DNA of 64,000 nucleotides from Entoloma clypeatum (lineage: Eukaryota; Basidiomycota; Agaricomycetes; Agaricales; Entolomataceae). The stretch covers positions 2,232,001 to 2,296,000 of the forward strand of contig OY751487.1 in NCBI GenBank assembly GCA_963565915.1, read 5' to 3'. Position numbers and translations under genes: made by a program. Under the pieces are notes generated by a model that did not search any database, was not told where the DNA came from, and saw only the letters and a list, made by a program, of their open reading frames with translations. Of the stretch, positions 58,365 through 64,000 are shown piece by piece (the first letter of the stretch is position 1; each line of letters opens with the position of its first letter).

Positions 58365-60306
58365 GAACATGACCCTCAACCTTGGTCTTTGCCCTTGTCC
58401 TCAGTGTACCATACCAATGGTTCATGTGCCTAATATGGGGATGCGTCGTGATCTTGCGCAGCATGTATCTCTTGCATGTGTGGATGATGTGGATCAACGG
58501 GCTTGTATTGACGCTGCACGTGAGGCCATATATAGACACAACCACCCAGTTGACGGTGCGGCTGTAAAAAGGCTCCTCAAACAGGATTCTCTGGTGCCGA
58601 ACGCAGTGAGTGTGTCCTTTTTTTGATAGATGACTGCCTTACATTTCCTTTTTTTCAGAATGTGTTTTCTGATAAATTGTCACCACTGGACTTGGACTTA
58701 TTCAATATGGTGGTGGTAGACCTCCTGCATGAAATCGAGCTTGGCATCTGGAAGGCAGTTTTTATTCACTTACTGCGTCTTCTGGAATGCGAAAACGTGA
58801 ATTTGAGACATGAATTAGATTGCCATAAGCAGGTCACTATAGCTTTTGGCGTCAGAATTTGCAAGTTTCAGGAGAAAGCCTGTTGGGCATTCTTAACACA
58901 CAAATTAGAACGTGAGCGTACTGCCCAGTCGCAGCGCGAGGACAAAAAGAAGAAGGCTGCCACCGCAGAAACCAAGTCCACCCCCCTGAAAAGTAGCAGT
59001 GGGAAGCAACCAAAGGAGTTCAGCTTGAAGACTTCTAAGTATCATGCATTAGGCGATTACTGTAACGCCATTCAACAATTCAGTATGACAGACTTTGTTA
59101 TATACCATTCTGGCTCCAACAACCTCCGATCATCTCCGATCAATTCCGATCAATTCCGCTCCAATGATCTCCGATCAATTCCGATATTCTGGACATCCAT
59201 TACCTCCGCATCTCCGCATGTTGCCATCGTGCATTTCATATTCATAACTCCATGCCTTTATGCAGTTCATATTCATATTCCTGTTTACTTATGCATCGCC
59301 TTTTCTGCATGGTCCGTTGACCGACATCTCCGATGTTCGTTACAGTCACTGGCAACTTATGCCACAACTCCGGACCTACTCCGACCATCTCCGTAAAGTA
59401 ATCACATTTAGGTATTTAAGCTCGTACCATACCTGTAGTTCCTCAGTTCGAATATCAATCAAGTTCACTCCTCTACTCTCAGTCCATACCAGAGATCCTC
59501 GCCGTGGTACAACACGCCGATGACATCCTCATCTACTGCTCTTCCTCCATCGTTACCCTTTGACGAGCTCAGTACTGTGTCCGAGTCACAACTCCGACGT
59601 CGTCCGACCACTTCCACGTCAACGTGTCTCTCACCGAGATCTCTCCGAGGACCTCCACACCTCTGACCTCTCCTCCGACCTCCTGAAATTGGGACACCTT
59701 ATCCAACAAACGGCGGCGCAACACATACGTTGAAGCCACGTCCCTCCCCTTCGTCGTTCCTCCGCAATTCCGGAGTTCCGCTCCGGTCTCAGTCCTACGT
59801 CCGACCTCCGACGGACTCCAACGAAGCTCCGACTTTTCACCCACTTAACAGACTTGTACTCTACTCAACCTGTAGGTTTATCTTTGACAATGTTTTCGAG
59901 CTGCTGAATACCAGCCTTCTAGAGTAAGAGTGAGCATTGGGTTTCAAAAGGTCAATTCCTTCGTACCAGTGGTCGGATAATACCGCAGCAGTTGTCAAAT
60001 ATTGAACGACGCCAACAGTGCATATGTTCAATCTGCAAGAGTTTGAATGGCCCTCCCATTGAAAGAGAGTCAGAGGATATAGCTGTCAGTGCTGGGGTTC
60101 ATTACAATGTGGGAACGTCTCAGAGGTTCCCCGTGCATATTCCAACCTTTGTCAAACAGAATCAGGGGAATCCTGCTGTCAAGGTGATCAGCTTCGCTTC
60201 GCTACTGTGCATGCTCTTTCTAACTTCGGGGACAGGATTTCCTTTCAAAGCTAAGAGAGCATCTACGTCTCCGCATCCAAGCAGTACTTTTACAGGAGGC
60301 TGATTC
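58365..60306 (+). pseudogene. Plavaka (CACTA-group) transposase fragment
   Basis: The exon pieces 58365-58624, 58663-59095 and, beyond a solo LTR, 59851-60306 match the middle and C-terminal parts of Plavaka transposases. They show CPCPQC, RACIDAAREAIYRHNHPVDG and AAVKRLLKQDSLVP. The core continues with LDLDLFNMVVVDLLHEIELG and WKAVFIHLLRLLE. Then come KYHALGDYCNAIQQFS, SKGQFLRTSGRIIPQQLSNI and VHIPTFVKQNQGNPAVK. The N-terminal half and the CACTA termini are missing. An intron (about 58625-58659) and others further on are visible. It starts where the Gypsy integrase breaks off and ends at the chromovirus LTR (60307). It cannot work alone. Confidence 0.75.
59096..59850 (+). mobile_element. Solo LTR, TCCGA-rich, inside the Plavaka fragment
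   Basis: This 755-bp sequence starts TGTTATATACCATTC and ends CACCCACTTAACA. A perfect 5-bp duplication GACTT flanks it (59091-59095 and 59851-59855). It is packed with TCCGA and shares ACGTTGAAGCCACGTCCCT-like sequence with the 490-bp Gypsy LTRs, so it is a longer relative. Confidence 0.88.
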
Positions 60307-60708
60307 TGTTATGCTTAACAAACCGTTCCAAGGTTCGGGCAGAGTATGCAGGAAAGTGGAAAGGCGAAGAGCAAAGTGATTGCTAAATCTAAGGAATCTA
60401 CTATAGTACAAGAGGTTTATATAGGTACTGACTATAGGCGGTAGCGGATGAGTCAGTACTGCGGAAGGCAGTGCGCATAAGTAAGGCGACTGCGGAAGGC
60501 TATGTACAGTGAGTAAGCTGACTGCGGAAAGCGAGTCAGTGCGGGAGCGAAGTATACTAAAGGGGATGACGAAGTAATGTAATGAGTCAGACTGGGAATC
60601 GAAGGTTGCGAAAGTAGACATTAGACATAGTAAGCTCGTAAGAGGGCGCCGAGTCGGGCCGATAAGTAAAAGATATGACGTGGTCCTCATACCGTAGAGT
60701 CCGTAACA
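60307..60708 (-). repeat. 3' LTR of the right-edge chromovirus
   Basis: This 402-bp sequence starts TGTTATGCTTAACAAACC and ends AGTCCGTAACA. On the element strand a purine tract GGAGAGGGGA lies just before it. It contains four degenerate GACTGCGGAAGGC units. It is related to 6856-7222. The element continues to and beyond the right edge. Confidence 0.8.
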
Positions 60709-60742
60709 TGTTCCCCTCTCCAAGCTCTGTGTCCTCACATAG

Positions 60743-61114
60743 TCACTGTCCCCATCCCTCGTTGTTGCCGGGATCGGACCAGTTCGGACTTTCCTTGAGG
60801 CTCCAATCATATATCAACTCCTCGTTGATGGCTACGGCGAGTTCGAGGCCCTTGATAGCCAGCCGAATATGTCGATTCTCAATTACGAGGGTGCTGGTGT
60901 AATTTCCGAGAATTTGTTTTTCCTCAGGACTCGGGGCGACGGGTAGGTTGGAAAGCGAGTGAAGCCGGATATGCATCTGGCGATGGAGGAGGTCGGCAAG
61001 GGAAGTTTCGAGAGCATGGATTTGGTCTCTCATGGAGAGCGCTTCATTCATAAGGGCGGCAATGGCGGGGTTGATGTCAGTGGTGGAGGTGGAGGTGACG
61101 ATGGTGTTTGACAT
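60743..61114 (-). CDS. Small coiled-coil ORF between chromodomain and LTR
   Basis: This 123-residue frame (MSNTIVTSTSTTDINPAIAA) lies downstream of Pol on the same strand. It shows heptad-like sequence (ALSMRDQIHALETSLADLLH, ENRHIRLAIKGLELAVAINE) and no known domain. Such an extra ORF is not standard for Ty3/Gypsy elements. It may be a captured or element-specific accessory protein, or chance. Confidence 0.35.
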   Translation of the reverse strand: MSNTIVTSTSTTDINPAIAALMNEALSMRDQIHALETSLADLLHRQMHIRLHSLSNLPVAPSPEEKQILGNYTSTLVIENRHIRLAIKGLELAVAINEELIYDWSLKESPNWSDPGNNEGWGQ

Positions 61115-61249
61115 GGCGGTGAGGATGGTTGAGAGGTAAAAGAAGAATGGGGTGGCTATATTGGGCAGGGAGAAGACTAGAGCGGGGAACTCGGTGTGTG
61201 GTTGACTGATGAGGTCGATACTGCCATGGGTTTTGAGAACTTGTCTTTT

Positions 61250-64000
61250 ATTGTGGACGAGACGGGTTCTGCCGATGGAAATCACGGATCAAATCTTGAG
61301 CGTTTTGAACATTAGCTCGAGGTTCCCATGTGTTCTCTTCTGGACCATATCCTTCCCACTGGACGAGGTACTGGATCTTTCCGCGGAACTTTCACGAGTC
61401 TAGGATTGTGGACACATGGTACTCTTCTCGTCCTTCGACGATGATCGGATCAGGGGCTGGTTTCCTTTTCTGGATGACATACTTCGGAGTTTCATATGGT
61501 GACAACAGGGTCTCGTTGAACACAGGGTGAATCATCTTCCAAGTCTTTGGAAGATCAAGAAGGTACGCGCTAGCTCCTTTCTTCTCTAGGACTTTGAATG
61601 GTCCATGTCGGAGTGCATCAAGTTTCCTTGAGGGGCGATCGGTCCTGATGTTAGTCCCTTCCAGCCACACCTTGTCTCCGATGCGGTAGTCCCGAGACAG
61701 ACTTCGCCGTGTGTCAACTGTCTTCTTCATCTGATCCTGTGCTTGTTTTAGCGCTGCATTGGCTGCTTCTCGTGCCTGTTTGAGTTTTTTCAAGAAGTTG
61801 TTGGCAGCCGGATTAGTATCTTCTAACACGAGCTCTCCCTTCCACGGATGTAAACCGTAGTTGAGGTAGAATGGGGTGCGCTTCGTTGCCTGATGTTCTT
61901 TGTCATTGTACTGGAACTCTGCGATTGCGATCCATTCAGCCCATTCATCCTGTAGATGGTTGACAAAGTTTCATAAGAATGCTTCCGTTTCCTGATGTGA
62001 TCGCTCGGCCTGTCCATCAGTCTGTGGGTGGTATGCGGTGGACAGGTTCCTCTTGATCCCTAACATGCGGCAGAGTATCTCCATGAACTTCGCAGCGAAC
62101 TGCGGTCCCCTATCGCTGATGATCTTCTTGGGGATCCCATGAAGCTTCCATATCTGATCCCGATAGATCTTGGCTAATCCTTCAGCTGATAGTTCCACGG
62201 TTGTCGGAATGAGGTGAAGCATCTTCGAATGTCTATCCGTGATGACCAGAATTGCGTTTTTTCCATCAGATTCTGGTATTGGTCCCACGATGTCGATTCC
62301 TATGTCTTCCCATGGGTGACTTGGTGCTGCATGGGGGTGTAGCGGAGCATGTCGCTTTTGCCGGTTAATCTTGTTGCATTGACAAGTGTTGCAACCCTTC
62401 ACGTACTTCTTCACATCATGCAGTATGGTGGGCCACCAGTAGGTGCGAGTGAGGAGTTCATGTGTCCGGTACTGTCCTGGATGTCCAGCCACTGGTGCAT
62501 CGTGTGACTCAAACATCAATTCTTGTCGTAATTGTGGGTCTGGCGGGACATAGACTCGTTCTCCTGCATATGTGATGCCATTTTCCTGTTGATACCAATG
62601 AGGATTCTTCTTTAGACCCTGGGCTACTTCTGTCTCCATGCGGTTTGAACCCTTGATGCGTGCGATCCACGGATTTTCAATGGTCGTGACGTTTCCAATT
62701 TTGATGGAATCAGATGTTTCACCCCCTTCAAAGAGTTGTTCCTCCGTGAACATCTCCATTTGTACCATATCTTCTGATTCCAACCGTTTCAAGAATAGTC
62801 CCTCCTTGAGCATTTGGTCACTGTCCTGTGGTTCGAGTTCCGCTTCATACCAGGGTAGGCGTGACAGGATGTCCGCTTTTGCATTGGTCTTGCCGGGCAC
62901 ATGCCGTAATTCAAAGTCATAGTCTTGTAACTTCATTTTCCAGTGTCGCTGTCATTGATTTAGGTCCTGAGGACGACGGAAATATTCCAGGTTCTTGTGA
63001 TCGGTCAAGATCTCGAAACGTTCCCTGGCTTCAAGCAGATAGTGTCTCCAATCTTTCAATGCTTCCACGACTGCCAGGAGTTCTTTGTCGTATATCTCGT
63101 AATTCTGTTCAGCCGCGGACATGGTCCGCGACAAGAACGTGATGGGGTGCCATTTGTCGTCTTGCTTCTGAGAGAGTACTGCTCCAATTGCATAGCCCAA
63201 TGCATCGGTTTCAACCCTGAACTGTCCCTCTGGTTTCGGTAATGCCAAGACTGGTGCCGATGTAATTGCCCATATGAGACCTTCAAAAGCTTGCTGCTCT
63301 GTTGGTCCCCAAGTAAATGCCGTACTGCCTGTGAGCGCGGTGAGAGGTTTTGCGATGTTTGAGTACCCTTCAATAAAACGTCGATAGAAGTTAGCAAATC
63401 CAAGGAACTTCTGAACTTCCTTTTTTGATGTGGGTGCTCGCCAGTTTCGAATTGTATCCACCTTCTCAGTTTCCATCTCAACACGTCCCTCACCAACCAC
63501 ATATCCCAATATAGGACATTTCGTTACTTCCCATAAACACTTCTTCTCCTTTAGGAACAAATCATTGTCCGATAGAATCTGTAGGATTTCTTCAGTGTTT
63601 TGCACGAGTTCTTCCTTGGTTTTATCGATAACCACGATGTCATCCATGTAGATCACGCAGATACATCGGCGGATCTGGTCCCGGAATAGACTAGCCATCA
63701 TTCGAGAGAACGTTCCTGGGGAGTTGCAAAGACCAAAAAACATGACCAATGGTTCGAACAATCCTCAACTGGTGAGGAAGGCAGCTTTCCATTCATCGCC
63801 CTCCTTAATCCGGATGTTGTTATAGCCCCACATGATGTCCATTTTATTGAAGTAGACCGCATCTTTCAGTACGTCCAAGAGATCGGATATTCGTGGGAGT
63901 GGGAACTTGTCTTTGACCGTGAATTTATTGACCATGCGGTAATCTTGTACCAATCATTTGGAGCCATCCTTCTTGTTGATGAAGAAGCAAGGGGAGGCAT
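61250..64000 (-). pseudogene. Chromovirus (Ty3/Gypsy) Pol, cut by the right edge
   Basis: The minus strand reads from the right edge. Reverse transcriptase has [20 protein letters not shown] and VIYMDDIVVIDKT, and the connection has FLGFANFYRRFIEGYSNIAK. RNase H has VETDALGYAIGAVLSQKQ and DHKNLEYFRRPQDL. Integrase has HDAPVAGHPGQYRTHELLTR with CNTCQC, GIDIVGPIPESDGKNAILVI and HPQTDGQAERSHQE. A GPY/F-type tail follows, then a chromodomain ([20 protein letters not shown]). Four TGA stops break the frame at 63762, about 62955, about 61973 and about 61410, each where relatives have Arg (for instance LTS-stop-GLFEP). Otherwise it is open, so decay looks recent. Gag and the 5' LTR lie outside the window. 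Confidence 0.9.

Overview
The window looks like a piece of a basidiomycete (Agaricomycetes) nuclear genome. Three things point there: single-copy fungal genes cut by many short (about 50-60 bp) introns, KDZ and Plavaka-type DNA transposons that are abundant in mushrooms, and heavy loading with Ty3/Gypsy and Ty1/Copia retrotransposons. I cannot name the species. About 45 of the 64 kb are mobile elements. Element boundaries were worked out by eye from terminal repeats and target-site duplications (TSDs). Intron positions were chosen so that reading frames join. No database search was possible.

Layout. 1-4.5 kb: a gene fragment running off the left edge and a decayed Spt5-like KOW-domain gene (minus strand). 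4.5-8.3 kb: AT-rich repeats, pieces of hAT-like elements carrying a CCCAACGGCC minisatellite, and chromovirus debris. 8.3-13.8 kb: a minus-strand Gypsy element with its reverse transcriptase deleted and a 2.3-kb hAT-like element inserted (8-bp TSD). 14.27-29.31 kb: four DNA elements nested in each other. The outermost has hAT-like ends and encodes a large, unnamed, probably transposase-like protein. Inside it sits a CACCT-ended foldback element, inside that a 9.3-kb KDZ transposon with long terminal inverted repeats, and inside that a solo LTR. TSDs mark each level.

31-43.8 kb is a compact gene island: Hsp90 (minus), a dead flavin monooxygenase (plus), an MSC7-type aldehyde dehydrogenase (minus), KNR4/SMI1 (minus), succinyl-CoA:3-ketoacid CoA-transferase (minus) and the kinetochore subunit SPC25 (plus, divergent from the CoA-transferase). 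These are housekeeping genes and show no sign of acting as one pathway. The intron models for Hsp90 (699 aa), the aldehyde dehydrogenase (629 aa), KNR4 (667 aa) and SPC25 (247 aa) all close in frame.

44.5-60.3 kb is a second nest: a Gypsy element whose LTR is split by a hAT-like element, whose gag is split by a solo LTR, a nearly intact 5.8-kb Copia element and another hAT-like element, and whose integrase end abuts a Plavaka transposase fragment that itself holds a solo LTR. From 60.3 kb to the right edge is a minus-strand chromodomain Gypsy element (chromovirus).

Across all these elements nearly every internal stop is TGA where relatives have arginine (CGA to TGA). This indicates C-to-T decay at CpG sites. 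The strongest candidates for something undescribed are the 14.27-29.31 kb outer element with its unassigned protein and the hAT-like family carrying inverted subterminal minisatellites.
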